A stretch of 51,977 bases of DNA from Nitrosomonas sp. (GTDB lineage: Bacteria > Pseudomonadota > Gammaproteobacteria > Burkholderiales > Nitrosomonadaceae). The position numbers and the translations under genes are program-made. Shown piece after piece: positions 18,070-26,651 of the stretch (position 1 is the stretch's first letter; each line of letters begins with the position of its first letter). The notes beneath the pieces were generated by a model. That model did not search any database. It saw only the letters and a list, made by a program, of their open reading frames with translations, and had not been told where the DNA came from. The DNA is taken from positions 1 through 51,977 of the forward strand of contig JAIETK010000024.1 of assembly GCA_019745325.1 (NCBI GenBank). Direction: 5' to 3'.

Positions 18070-18146
18070 TTCAGCATAAGGTTTTGCAGCTTTTATCTAG
18101 CTCGCTGACTTCTTCAGCGTTTCCCTAATCGTTTAGTGGCATTGTG

Positions 18147-18920
18147 TTAGAAATTATTTTTCCAATTCCGCAAAGCTGTAAAAATGCTGAGCGGATCCGG
18201 TTGTAAACATCCGCAATGACTTTGCACGCTAGCGATGATCTCCCGATTTTCACATCGCAGAAACGGATTCGTTGACTTCTCATTGCCAAGTTTTGTGGGT
18301 ACTGTAGGAATATTTTGATCGCGTTGATTCTGCGCGGTTATTTCAAAAGCCTCTAACGTATCATTTTCAGGATCGACAACGCGGGCAAATTTAATATTGC
18401 TAAGCGTGTATTCATGCGCGCAGTAAATAAGCGTGTCATCCGGTAATTGGGAAAGCTCCTGCAGTGACCGGTACATTTGTTCTGCAGTACCTTCAAAGAT
18501 CCGCCCGCATCCGCAAGCAAAAAGTGTATCGCCGCAAAATAGCATATCGAACGGTTGATGTGCATAGTAGGCGATATGATCGAGCGTGTGTCCGGGGACT
18601 TCAATGACAGTCAATGTTAATGACAATTCAGGAAAAGCGACTTCATCGTTTTCCAAGACTGAATGAGTAATGGCGGAAATGTTTTTGGAGTGCGGACCGT
18701 ATACCGGCACCCCGGAAAATTGCAGCAGGCCGGTAACGCCGCCGGTATGATCATGATGGTGATGAGTAATGAGAATTGCAATTAACTGTAATTGTTTTGA
18801 TCTAAGATACTCGATGACGGGTAACGCTGCTCCTGGATCAATCACAATCGCTGCGTTACGATCGTGAATAACCCAGATATAATTATCTTTAAATGCAGCT
18901 ACCGGATGAACTGTCAGCAT
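18147..18920 (-). CDS. gloB: Hydroxyacylglutathione hydrolase (glyoxalase II)
   Basis: A 257-residue metallo-beta-lactamase-fold hydrolase that releases D-lactate and glutathione from S-lactoylglutathione, the second step of methylglyoxal detoxification. The binuclear metal motif THHHHDH is at residues 52-58, a further His occurs in VPGHTLDH (about 107-114) and the metal-bridging Asp in FCGDTLFACGCGR (about 130-142), a characteristic glyoxalase II sequence. A later His in YCAHEYT also fits. Length is the family's normal size. It is divergent from the methyltransferase-rnhA-dnaQ run, an arrangement common in proteobacteria. Confidence 0.94.
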   Translation of the reverse strand: MLTVHPVAAFKDNYIWVIHDRNAAIVIDPGAALPVIEYLRSKQLQLIAILITHHHHDHTGGVTGLLQFSGVPVYGPHSKNISAITHSVLENDEVAFPELSLTLTVIEVPGHTLDHIAYYAHQPFDMLFCGDTLFACGCGRIFEGTAEQMYRSLQELSQLPDDTLIYCAHEYTLSNIKFARVVDPENDTLEAFEITAQNQRDQNIPTVPTKLGNEKSTNPFLRCENREIIASVQSHCGCLQPDPLSIFTALRNWKNNF

Positions 18921-18971
18921 AGCGTTTCCAGGAAAATTGGCGTTAATCTATTCATGCGGGAAAAATGATCA

Positions 18972-19727
18972 GTGAAAATGAATATACAAAATGATCAACC
19001 ATGGTTTCAATCTTCTCTTGGTCAGTATTTGATCGAGCATGAATATTGCTACTTTGATCAAGTGGTTGCTAATATTTTTGGTTACAATGCTGTCCAAATC
19101 GGTTGGTCGCAGTTTAATTTTCTTCGCCTGAACCGGGTGCCATTCCATTTTACTGTGGGATTAGAAGACGGTACTTCGATTCGTGCCGGCGCTGGATTTT
19201 TGCCGCTCCAAAGTAACAGTATGGATCTGGTCATTTTGCCACATACGCTCGAATTTAACCCAAATCCTCATCAAATTTTACGAGAAGTACATCGCATCCT
19301 GATTCCAGGGGGGCATATTGTCATTTCAGGATTTAATCCTATGAGTTTGTGGGGTATTTGCCATTATTTAAAATCAACCCGACGCGAATTCCCCTGGAAT
19401 GGTCATTTTATTTCTTTGGCGAGATTAAAGGACTGGTTAAAGTTACTGGATTTCGAAATGGCGGGTGGCCGGCTTGGATGCTATGTTCCGCCTTTCAAGC
19501 AAGAAAAATGGCGCCGGCGCTTTCATTTCATGGAAGCCGCAGGTGATCGCTGGTGGCCGATCTCAGGGGGCGTTTATTTTTTACACGCGATCAAATATAT
19601 ACATGGAATGCGTGTGATTAAACCGGATTGGAAAAATTGCTTGGACGGGAAAAGGAAAATGGTGCCTGTCGCTCAAAAGATAAAGAAATTTCCGGCGGAA
19701 GAGCAATCTACGAGAAAATGTGACTAG
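18972..19727 (+). CDS. Class I SAM-dependent methyltransferase
   Basis: A 251-residue protein of the Methyltransf_11 type, found next to gloB and rnhA in many beta- and gammaproteobacteria. The motif I region is degenerate, but the following elements can be seen: [19 protein letters not shown] (post-I/motif II region) and a helix with [17 protein letters not shown] (motif III). The substrate is unknown. The frame opens at GTG 18972, with an ATG two codons later at 18978; GGGAAA upstream is better spaced to the GTG. It overlaps the longest rnhA frame by a few bases, so the two are probably co-transcribed. Confidence 0.82.
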   Translation: MKMNIQNDQPWFQSSLGQYLIEHEYCYFDQVVANIFGYNAVQIGWSQFNFLRLNRVPFHFTVGLEDGTSIRAGAGFLPLQSNSMDLVILPHTLEFNPNPHQILREVHRILIPGGHIVISGFNPMSLWGICHYLKSTRREFPWNGHFISLARLKDWLKLLDFEMAGGRLGCYVPPFKQEKWRRRFHFMEAAGDRWWPISGGVYFLHAIKYIHGMRVIKPDWKNCLDGKRKMVPVAQKIKKFPAEEQSTRKCD

Positions 19728-19746
19728 GTTGCTGAGAGACCGGACT

Positions 19747-20226
19747 ATGAATCGAGAACGAAGCAGGGTCGTTGAAATTTTTACTGATGGTGCATGTAAA
19801 GGTAATCCCGGTGTGGGGGGGTGGGGCGCATTATTGAAATATCAAGGACATGAGCGAGAAATATTTGGCGGTGAAGAGCACACGACGAATAATCGCATGG
19901 AGTTGCTGGCGGCGATACGGGCGTTAGAAGCGCTAAAATACCGCTGCAAGGTGCGGTTACATACCGACTCGCAATACCTTCAAAAAGGTATCAGCGAATG
20001 GCTCGAAGCATGGAAAGCGCGGAGTTGGCGCACCTCGAATAAGAAACCGGTTAAAAATGAAGATCTCTGGAAGCTGCTCGATCAATTGTCGCAACAATAC
20101 GAGATTGAATGGTGCTGGGTTCGTGGCCATTCCGGGCATATTGATAACGAGCGTGCCGATCAGTTAGCAAATCGCGGGGTTGAAATGATGATTTCTACTG
20201 ATATCAAGAATTCTCAAGGATCTTAA
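19747..20226 (+). CDS. rnhA: Ribonuclease HI
   Basis: A 159-residue enzyme that cuts the RNA strand of RNA-DNA hybrids. The four carboxylates are present in their standard order: D14 ([11 protein letters not shown]), E52 ([10 protein letters not shown]), D74 (LHTDSQYL) and D138 (NERADQLA), with the catalytic loop His at 128 (RGHSG). All five lie at the E. coli position plus four. I start at ATG 19747 because the conserved N-terminus begins there; the frame is open from GTG 19720, inside the end of the methyltransferase gene. dnaQ follows after 1 bp, a classic gloB-rnhA-dnaQ neighbourhood. Confidence 0.95.
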   Translation: MNRERSRVVEIFTDGACKGNPGVGGWGALLKYQGHEREIFGGEEHTTNNRMELLAAIRALEALKYRCKVRLHTDSQYLQKGISEWLEAWKARSWRTSNKKPVKNEDLWKLLDQLSQQYEIEWCWVRGHSGHIDNERADQLANRGVEMMISTDIKNSQGS

Positions 20227-20227
20227 A

Positions 20228-20944
20228 ATGCGTCAAGTCGTATTGGATACGGAAACGACCGGTTTGGAACATAAACTGGGTCATCGCATTATAGAAATTG
20301 CAGCAATAGAACTTTGTCACCGGCAGTTTACGGGTAAACATTTTCATTATTACCTGAATCCTGAACGTGAGAGTGATGAAGGCGCTTTGCAAGTGCATGG
20401 TCTTACCTCCGGATTTCTTCGCGATAAACCCAAGTTCATTGAGATATCGACTGAATTTCTGAATTTTATCAGTGAAGCGGAGCTTATTATTCATAACGCG
20501 TCCTTCGATGTCGGATTTCTTAATTATGAATTAGGCTTGGTTAAATTAGGGGTGCTGGATGATTATTGCGCATCAATAACGGATACATTGAGATTGGCCA
20601 AGGAACTCCATCCCGGTAAACGGAACAACTTGGATGCGTTGTGTGAACGTTATAATGTGGATAATTCCAGACGCACACTCCACGGCGCATTGTTAGACGC
20701 TGAATTGCTGGCGGAAGTCTATCTTGCGATGACACGCGGGCAAGAAAGTTTGCTCATTGAGATGGAACCCGCTGAGTTGGATCAATTTTCAATAACCAGT
20801 CTTGATGGTCAAAACCTTAAGATCATTACCGCAACCCATGAGGAAATGACCCAACATCAAGCGGTTCTAGCTCAAATCTCGCTTGAATGCGGTAGAAAAT
20901 GTTTATGGGACAGACTTGAGCCGGGTGACGCTGCTGAAAAGTAA
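20228..20944 (+). CDS. dnaQ: DNA polymerase III epsilon subunit (3'-5' exonuclease)
   Basis: A 238-residue proofreading exonuclease of the replicative polymerase. The DEDDh motifs are visible: D7 and E9 in LDTETTGLE (Exo I), IIHNASFDVGFLN (Exo II) and HGALLDAELLAEVY (Exo III with its His and Asp). The C-terminal tail after about residue 190 would contact the alpha subunit. It begins 1 bp after the rnhA stop and is almost certainly translated from the same message. The sequence just after its stop is the left copy of a duplicated segment. Confidence 0.94.
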   Translation: MRQVVLDTETTGLEHKLGHRIIEIAAIELCHRQFTGKHFHYYLNPERESDEGALQVHGLTSGFLRDKPKFIEISTEFLNFISEAELIIHNASFDVGFLNYELGLVKLGVLDDYCASITDTLRLAKELHPGKRNNLDALCERYNVDNSRRTLHGALLDAELLAEVYLAMTRGQESLLIEMEPAELDQFSITSLDGQNLKIITATHEEMTQHQAVLAQISLECGRKCLWDRLEPGDAAEK

Positions 20945-20967
20945 TTTTGTCTGAGTGCTTAATTGGC

Positions 20968-21580
20968 ACTGCTCCCGGAAATTGCCGGAGAATCGCCGCT
21001 TCGAATCCATTCCTTCTTCTTTACGGTTGCCTCCCGTGTAATCCAAGCTACACATCCTATGATGTTGTATTGAACGCCCCCGCCATTCACAATGGTTTTA
21101 CTTACTGAAAAACAAGTGATTCCCCAATATACCTCAGTGTTTTAACTAAGCTAGGATGCTTGTATCCGCTTTGAGAAACAGTCGCTGACTATTTTAAGAG
21201 GCGATATTGATCTATCTGATGGGGATGAGCCCAGCGCTTTCATCGCATCGAGCCGTGCTGCGCGGTTGGCGGGGAAAAGGCTGGCTAGAACACCGGTTGC
21301 CAGCGTGACCAGGATGCCTGCAATCGAAGCCCAAGCGGGCACCCACGCAGGCAGTTGAGGAAATGTTAACCGCAGCAGCAAACTGCCGGATTGACCGAGC
21401 AGAAATCCAAACACAGCGCCTGTCAGCGACAACCAGACCACTTCAGCGAAGAATAACCGGCGGATGTCGCCGGAAGTCGCGCCGATGGCTTTCAGAAGGC
21501 CGATTTCCGCAGTGCGCTGGCTGACCGCGGCAACGCCGGCGACTGCCAAGGTCAATACTTGCAGGATTTTATTGAAGTTG
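20968..21580. repeat. Left copy of a duplicated segment (decayed duplicate of 25808-26651)
   Basis: Bases 20968-21229 match 25808-26070 at about 97 percent by eye with one single-base gap. The match then resumes at 21230, aligned with 26249, and continues to about 21580 aligned with 26651. Relative to the right copy this one lacks 178 bp (26071-26248, the small lipoprotein gene) and 51 bp inside the permease. The two copies are direct repeats about 4.8 kb apart and enclose an accessory gene cluster. Confidence 0.88.
21230..21580 (-). pseudogene. Truncated ABC-transporter permease remnant (MacB C-terminus)
   Basis: The C-terminal part of a MacB/FtsX-like permease, nearly identical to the 3' end of the intact gene at 26239-27441. 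It keeps VSQRTAEIGLLKAIGA and the following two membrane helices, but has lost the N-terminal two thirds. It also has an in-frame deletion of 17 codons, which removes the membrane helix that precedes VSQRT in the intact protein. The natural stop codon is lost and the frame runs on into the noncoding repeat to 21151. No start codon or ribosome site makes sense. It is a duplication by-product and not a functional gene. Confidence 0.85.
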
Positions 21581-21679
21581 GTTCAGCGCAACGAATCTCC
21601 GGAGAATCCAATGTGATTCAGGGAAAGCACCCCGGCAATATTAACTACCGTTTACACGAAATCTGGAATGTCATCCAAG

Positions 21680-22093
21680 CTAACGAAGATACTCACCGGA
21701 GCGCTCGGGTTGATATGTGATTTCTTCAATACGCACTTGCAACATTCCTGCGCCTGGCTTCGGCCACTCGATTTCATCTCCTTGGGAAAGGCCAAGCAGC
21801 GCAATGCCCACAGGCGCAAGTATAGAGATTGTGCCGCCTTGTGCATCAACATCTTTGGGATATACTAGAGTTAGATAGAAATCCCGGCCAGTGGATTCGA
21901 TTCTGAATTTTACGGTCGAATTCATTGTTACTACAGTGAATGGAATTTTCGTAGGATCCACTATTTCCGCGCGAGCGAGTTCGGATTCCAAATGGCCTTT
22001 GTCTGGGAATGCTGAATCGGGCAACGATTCTATGAGCTTTTCCAGCCTTATCGCATCTAGCGATGAAATTATAATTTTGGGTTTTTGGGTCAT
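21680..22093 (-). CDS. rnk: Regulator of nucleoside diphosphate kinase (GreA/GreB-like)
   Basis: A 137-residue protein, the usual length of Rnk. A short N-terminal helical part (IISSLDAIRLEKLIESLP) precedes the GreA/GreB C-terminal FKBP-like domain with VTMNSTVKFRIE, TLVYPKDVDAQGG and SILAPVGIALLGLSQGDEI. Rnk binds RNA polymerase and was named for its effect on nucleoside diphosphate kinase; unlike GreA it lacks the long coiled coil. AGGA stands in front of the ATG at 22093. It lies in the segment between the two repeat copies. Adjacent genes do not suggest an operon. Confidence 0.85.
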   Translation of the reverse strand: MTQKPKIIISSLDAIRLEKLIESLPDSAFPDKGHLESELARAEIVDPTKIPFTVVTMNSTVKFRIESTGRDFYLTLVYPKDVDAQGGTISILAPVGIALLGLSQGDEIEWPKPGAGMLQVRIEEITYQPERSGEYLR

Positions 22094-22342
22094 ATTTCCT
22101 AAATCGGGGTTGTTATAAATTGTCTGAATTGGCTTGAGATGAACAATGCCATGACGTTATCCTGATCAATATCCGATACTGTCCGATGGCTAAACGTGAG
22201 AAAAAGTCGATGAGAATGCCGGGCCGATTGCAATTGAAAGCAGTTACATCATGAAATAAATTAGATACCTAACCTCTGGTTCGGTCGGATATTGAGTCAG
22301 CATAGAGATAAATGATCAGATTTGAGCGATTCAAGAAAACTA

Positions 22343-22375
22343 AACGCCCAGAGTTCTCTTATTACCCTGGGCGTT
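22343..22375 (-). terminator. Terminator hairpin after the lipoprotein gene
   Basis: AACGCCCAG at 22343-22351 pairs perfectly with CTGGGCGTT at 22367-22375 around a 15-base loop. Read on the minus strand it is followed by a T-rich stretch (TTTAGTTTTC) and lies about 65 bases after the stop of the lipoprotein gene at 22441. Confidence 0.65.
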
Positions 22376-22440
22376 CTGAACATGCTCTGTTTCGAATCGG
22401 CTATTCCTGCTGCGGTTCTTTGCCTTGAGTTTTGGGGTGC

Positions 22441-22899
22441 TTATAACTTGTTAGGATCGGAATCTAACTCTGCTTTATTCGCACGATCACTGAACTGGCC
22501 TGGTGCTGCAACCGGTTTGGCATTTTCTCGTTGCAGCAATTCTGCTGCTATCTTGCGATGAAAATATGCCTGTTTTTGTGCTTCTTGCGCCGCTTGTTCG
22601 TAATAACGTAAATTGGCTGTTGTATGTGAGTGAAAATCTTGTCCGCCTCTTCCATAGTAGTGACTTTTGTCTTCATAGTGCTGTAAGGCTTTTCTTTTTT
22701 CTACAACTTTTTTTCTCATTTCGTTGGCCACGTCGTCATAGTAACTCGCCAATTTTTCATGATCGCTATGCGTTCTTGCGTGCTGTGCAAGCTTATTCAT
22801 CTCGGTATCCTGCACTTCAAGCGGCCCCAGTTGTGCACAGGCAACCAGCATAGAAAACAACGGTAGAACTGCAAGGTATTTTCGTAGATTCTTGCTCAT
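22441..22899 (-). CDS. Putative outer-membrane lipoprotein of unknown function
   Basis: A 152-residue protein with a lipoprotein signal: a hydrophobic leader ending in the lipobox LVAC at residues 18-21, so the mature protein starts with Cys21. The rest is highly charged and helical, with heptad-like stretches around residues 50-75 and 95-130, rich in His, Lys and Glu. No known domain could be named. A TGGAG ribosome site precedes the ATG and a terminator hairpin follows, so it is probably a monocistronic gene. Its place inside the repeat-bounded segment suggests accessory status. Confidence 0.75.
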   Translation of the reverse strand: MSKNLRKYLAVLPLFSMLVACAQLGPLEVQDTEMNKLAQHARTHSDHEKLASYYDDVANEMRKKVVEKRKALQHYEDKSHYYGRGGQDFHSHTTANLRYYEQAAQEAQKQAYFHRKIAAELLQRENAKPVAAPGQFSDRANKAELDSDPNKL

Positions 22900-23151
22900 G
22901 ATAGTGACTCCAGGTAAAACGATAGGGAGGCATATTACTTGAGACGATACAACGATGAATATTGGGGAAACTATTGTTCTTTACTAAGGAAAACTATTAA
23001 GTCACATCTTGCCCGGTAATCCGTCAAGAGAGATGGCTTAATTGTTCAATGAGATAAACGGTATTGCGAAATGGATAAAGGTGCCGGTCAAGGAACAGCT
23101 GATTACGTTTCATAATCATTGGCCTAATGCAGAATATTGGTTGAAGCCATA

Positions 23152-24063
23152 CTATTTTAAAGATTGATCCCAGTACGGCATCTCCCCGACGTGCTCCGAC
23201 AAGAAATTAACAAAAGCGCTTATCTTTTTCGGCAAATGTCTGCTTGGAAGATAGCAAGCGTAAATATGACGCTCTACCGATAGGTATTCCGGAAGCGCCG
23301 CCTGGAGCCGTCCTTTTTGTAATTCCATGCCGATGGTGTAGGTGGGTAACAAAGCGATCCCCAGCCCATGGAGAGCTGCCTGAGCAAGCGCATCATTATT
23401 ATTGATGCGTAAGGTTCCCGATATTGGAATCTTGATCTTTCCCTCCGGTCCGGTAAAGTGCCAGTAACTTTGTTCGGTTGACAGCGCGCAATCGAGACAG
23501 TTATGTTTTTCAAGATCTGCTGGCGTTTGTGGCATGCCCCATTGTTGAAAGTACTGAGGCGTTGCGCACAATATGCGGCGCACAGGCGCAATCTTGCGAG
23601 CAACCAGATTGGGGTCAGGCTCGTTTGTGACACGAATTTGTACATCGTATCCTTCTTCTATCAAATCACCTGGGCGATCGGTAATGATCAAATCAACCTT
23701 TATTTTCGGGTAACGAGCTAGAAAGCAAGGGAGCGAGGGGGCGATATGGCGCATTCCGAAGGAACTCGGCACACTCACTTTTAGCGTTCCGAGCGGCTCT
23801 GCATGAAGACTACTCACGACTTGTTCGGCATGTTCAGCTTCTGCCAGGATGCGTGCAGCATGCTCAGACAGGGCGATGCCTGTTTCTGTCAAACTGAGAT
23901 GTCGAGTGCTTCGGAGAAGTAATCGTGTACTCAAGTCCTTTTCGAGCTTGGCGACGGCTTTACTGACTGCTGCACGCGAAATATCCATACGCCGCGCTGC
24001 TTCCGCAAAACTACCAGCTTCCACGACGCGCGCAAAAACGATGAAAAGATTAAGATCTTGCAT
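23152..24063 (-). CDS. LysR-family transcriptional regulator
   Basis: A 303-residue LysR protein. The N-terminal winged helix-turn-helix (residues about 1-60) contains ARVVEAGSFAEAARRMDIS and the recognition helix RAAVSKAVAKLEKDL. The substrate-binding domain follows (about 90-295), with the LPSFL/PKIKVDLIITDRPGDLIEEGYD region typical of the CrgA-like subgroup of LysR proteins, which often regulate nearby oxidoreductases or efflux. It is divergent from a small membrane protein at 24395, with a candidate operator in the 331-bp intergenic region, so autoregulation and control of that gene are likely. Confidence 0.9.
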   Translation of the reverse strand: MQDLNLFIVFARVVEAGSFAEAARRMDISRAAVSKAVAKLEKDLSTRLLLRSTRHLSLTETGIALSEHAARILAEAEHAEQVVSSLHAEPLGTLKVSVPSSFGMRHIAPSLPCFLARYPKIKVDLIITDRPGDLIEEGYDVQIRVTNEPDPNLVARKIAPVRRILCATPQYFQQWGMPQTPADLEKHNCLDCALSTEQSYWHFTGPEGKIKIPISGTLRINNNDALAQAALHGLGIALLPTYTIGMELQKGRLQAALPEYLSVERHIYACYLPSRHLPKKISAFVNFLSEHVGEMPYWDQSLK

Positions 24064-24275
24064 ATTGCTATTGTATATTTTTAGGAAACAAAATGTTTCA
24101 TTTCTCGGTACTTCTCTCGGGTGTTTTCTATCTATATCATGTTTCTCAAGGTTGGGAATTAATATTATATTATAAAAAGTAATGATTATTGTTATTTTAA
24201 TATAATGGTTAATGTTTATACAACCTTAATTGATTCGCTCTGAATCACTTGAAATTATGAGTTTTTGGTTGATTA

Positions 24276-24296
24276 GTTGATGATTTTATTGTCAAC
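24276..24296. promoter_or_regulatory. Candidate LysR operator (GTTGA-N11-TCAAC)
   Basis: A perfect inverted repeat GTTGA with its complement TCAAC, separated by 11 bases, lies in the region between the LysR gene (start 24063) and the divergent small gene (start 24395). Spacing and symmetry fit the T-N11-A core bound by LysR proteins. The rest of the 331-bp gap (24064-24394) is AT-rich and shows nothing else that I can name. Confidence 0.45.
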
Positions 24297-24394
24297 CATA
24301 TAGAGCGTATTGTCAGTGCGGTTATTTTTACAAGTCAGAAATTCATCGCGACTTGCATCAATGATCAATAAATGCATCATAAGGAGAATAAATT

Positions 24395-24604
24395 ATGGAA
24401 ACCAAAGAGTTAATAAAAGCACCTCAGTTGTTTGTGGTTTATGCGATTGCCATCCTCTATACAGTTGTGTTCTCTTTAGCGGCGGTTGTGGCGCCATCCA
24501 CTGATAATGCTGTATGGGGTCTGCAAGGCATAATTCAGGTTACTGAGCTGGAAACAAACAGTCCTAGCCATTCTCAAGCGGAACGGGACAATAGTCCGAG
24601 TTAA
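24395..24604 (+). CDS. Small single-pass membrane protein
   Basis: A 69-residue protein, family not recognised. Residues about 11-34 form one hydrophobic helix (LFVVYAIAILYTVVFSLAAV), followed by a polar tail rich in Ser, Asn and Glu. AAGGAG sits about 8 bases before the ATG, which makes this a believable small gene rather than chance. It is divergent from the LysR gene and near the candidate LysR operator, so it may be the regulator's target. The function is unknown. Confidence 0.6.
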   Translation: METKELIKAPQLFVVYAIAILYTVVFSLAAVVAPSTDNAVWGLQGIIQVTELETNSPSHSQAERDNSPS

Positions 24605-24806
24605 AGCTTATATGGTTCGTGCCCCTCATGTGTGTGATTAAGCTAATTATGTCAGACAGCGGAAACATCACCGGGGGGCGCCCGAAAAAATGCAGTCAGG
24701 AGTAACTATAAACGCGAGGGGAAAAATGAGATGCTATTTCGACAAAACATAGGGCAACTAGGCGAATTAAGTCGGCGATAGCTGCCTGTTAAATTCAGAA
24801 AATACC

Positions 24807-25172
24807 GTGAGCGTTATCAAAATTAAACGAGCCTATGAGAAGGCTGAAGCAAATGATGGATACAGAATTCTGGTGGATCGATTGTGGCCGCGAGGCTTGA
24901 CTAAAGAGCGGGCAGCCATTGATTTGTGGCTCAAAGAAATCGCGCCTTCGCCGGGATTACGCAAGTGGTTTGGGCATGATCCGGAAAGATTTCTTGAGTT
25001 TCGTACCCAGTATGTTGAAGAGCTTGCAAGAAATCCTGCTGTAGCAAATGTTTCAGACTTATTAGCCAAACACAGAATTGTGACTTTGGTGTATTCGGCT
25101 AAAAATGTTGAAATTAACCATGCTGTCATCCTCAAGGAATTTATGGAATCAATTGGGAAGGTATCGGTTTGA
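24807..25172 (+). CDS. DUF488 (YeaO-like) protein
   Basis: A 121-residue protein of the DUF488/YeaO family. It shows the family's hallmark YRILVDRLWPRGLTKERA, then the WLKEIAPSPGLRKWFGHDPERF stretch and the late TLVYSAKN strand. It starts with GTG at 24807. The fold is of uncertain function; no catalytic role is established. It lies 200 bp after the small membrane protein on the same strand and 270 bp before the PII-like gene. An operon with either is uncertain. Confidence 0.85.
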   Translation: MSVIKIKRAYEKAEANDGYRILVDRLWPRGLTKERAAIDLWLKEIAPSPGLRKWFGHDPERFLEFRTQYVEELARNPAVANVSDLLAKHRIVTLVYSAKNVEINHAVILKEFMESIGKVSV

Positions 25173-25442
25173 TACCATAGATTAGATGGGAATTTTTACA
25201 GATCAGGTTTACTCGCTGAAGTAGGGCCGCCTAATAGTTTCCTGTAGGAAGAAACCATGGTTTCCTTAATATACCCCCTTCTATTAATTCAACTAAGATG
25301 GCTTTGTTTTCTTGTGTCTGAAAAGAATTACCGGGAACGTACAAGGAGTCGCAGGAATTCGAGGGAATGCGAGTAACTATGAAAAAAGCATCTTATATTT
25401 CTATTCGATGGTTATTGGGTTTTTAGAGAGAGGAATAAGTAA

Positions 25443-25736
25443 ATGATACTAATGAAAAGATTTGAAATCGTTGTCGGGATTGAACACCTCAATCAATTGA
25501 TAGAATTGTTAGAGAGATCCGAAGTACGCGGATATACCGTCATCAAAAAAGCAGGGGGCCTCGGCTCACGAGGCGAACGGAATCCGAACGATCTCCTGGT
25601 TTCCGATGAGAATGCGGTAATAATCCTTGCCTGCAAGGAAGATCAAGCGCAGAAAATGCTAAATGAATTACGACCCGCTATGGAGGGGTTGAATGGTATG
25701 TGCTTGATTTCAAATTGTCATGCACATGTTCATTAA
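25443..25736 (+). CDS. PII-like signalling protein with a His-rich tail
   Basis: A 97-residue protein with the PII-like ferredoxin-fold pattern: a first strand (MKRFEIVVGIEHLNQLIELLERS), a T-loop region (RGYTVIKKAGGLGSRGERNP) and a second beta-alpha-beta unit ending PAMEGLNGMCLISNCHAHVH. It is shorter than the GlnB/GlnK family (about 112 residues), so it is a PII-like relative rather than canonical GlnB, and the uridylylated Tyr motif is not present. PII-like proteins bind nucleotides and modulate a membrane transporter or carbon or nitrogen protein. The C-terminal CHAHVH looks able to bind metal. GAGAGAGG precedes the ATG; a second ATG is three codons in. No transporter partner is beside it. 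Confidence 0.72.
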   Translation: MILMKRFEIVVGIEHLNQLIELLERSEVRGYTVIKKAGGLGSRGERNPNDLLVSDENAVIILACKEDQAQKMLNELRPAMEGLNGMCLISNCHAHVH

Positions 25737-25807
25737 TGACACTGTCTAAAAAGTATCTGGCAACAATCTGGAAAGAGCATTTTTTTGTTTTGTTTAAAAA
25801 TGGAATT

Positions 25808-26651
25808 ACTGCTCCCGGAAGTTGCCGGAGAATCGCCGCTTCGAATCCATTCTTTCTTCTTTACGGTTGCCTCTCGTGTAATCCAAGCTACACATCCTAT
25901 GATGTTGTATTGAACGCCCCCGCCATTCACTAATGGTTTTACTTACTGAAAAACAAGTGATTCCCCAATATACCTCAGTGTTTTAACTAAGCTAGGATGC
26001 TTGTATCCGCTTTGAGAAACAGTGGTTGACTATTTTAAGAAGCGATATTGATCTATCTGATGGGGATGAGAAATGCTCGTAAAAAAATTTGCGATCGTAT
26101 TGTTGATTATTTTGGGGCTGACCGGATGCGCGACGGATGATTATTCTTATCAATCGTCACAAAGAGACAAATGCGCGTTAGCAGGCAGGGCATTCATGTA
26201 TTCCTGCATGAGTCGGCGGTAGCAAGTACTCATCGTGTTTATTTTTTTCCCAGCGCTTTCACCGCATCGAGCCGTGCTGCGCGGTTGGCGGGGAAAAGGC
26301 TGGCTAGAACACCGGTTGCCAGTGCGACCAAGATGCCTGCAATCGAAGCCCAAGCGGGCGCCCACGCAGGCAGTTGAGGAAATGTTAACCGCAGCAGCAG
26401 ACTGCCGGATTGACCGAGCAGGAATCCCAACACAGCACCCGTCAGCGATAACCAGACCGCTTCGGCGAAGAACAACCGGCGGATGTCGCCGGAAGTCGCG
26501 CCGATGGCTTTCAGAAGGCCGATTTCCGCAGTGCGCTGGCTGACTGCAACCAGCATCACGTTCATGATCAGAATCCCGGCGACGATCAGACTGATCGCAG
26601 CGATGCCGGCGACTGCCAAGGTCAATGCTTGCAGAATTTTATCGAAGGTTG
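25808..26651. repeat. Right copy of the duplicated segment (intact form)
   Basis: The complete version of the sequence duplicated at 20968-21580. It comprises a 263-bp noncoding block (25808-26070), a small lipoprotein gene (26073-26222) and the 3' end of the intact ABC permease. Because the permease is complete here and truncated in the left copy, this is the probable parent. Confidence 0.85.
26073..26222 (+). CDS. Very small lipoprotein (49 residues)
   Basis: An ORF of 49 codons beginning MLVKKFAIVLLIILGLTGCA. The leader has two Lys, a hydrophobic core and a lipobox LTGC ending at Cys19, so a 31-residue lipidated peptide would result, with two further Cys (in KCALAG and YSCMSRR). GGGGATGAG stands in front of the ATG. 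It is convergent with the ABC permease, whose stop lies 17 bp away. It is exactly the part missing from the left repeat copy. Function unknown; small entericidin-like lipoproteins are one analogy only. Confidence 0.55.
   Translation: MLVKKFAIVLLIILGLTGCATDDYSYQSSQRDKCALAGRAFMYSCMSRR

Noticed and set aside
20968..21229. Left repeat block as an insertion-sequence end
   Set aside because: No transposase ORF, no terminal inverted repeats and no target duplication are visible. A segmental duplication accounts for the match with 25808-26070.
25379..25426. 15-codon ORF upstream of the PII-like gene as a leader peptide
   Set aside because: It has no run of a regulatory amino acid and no attenuator hairpins that I can recognise.
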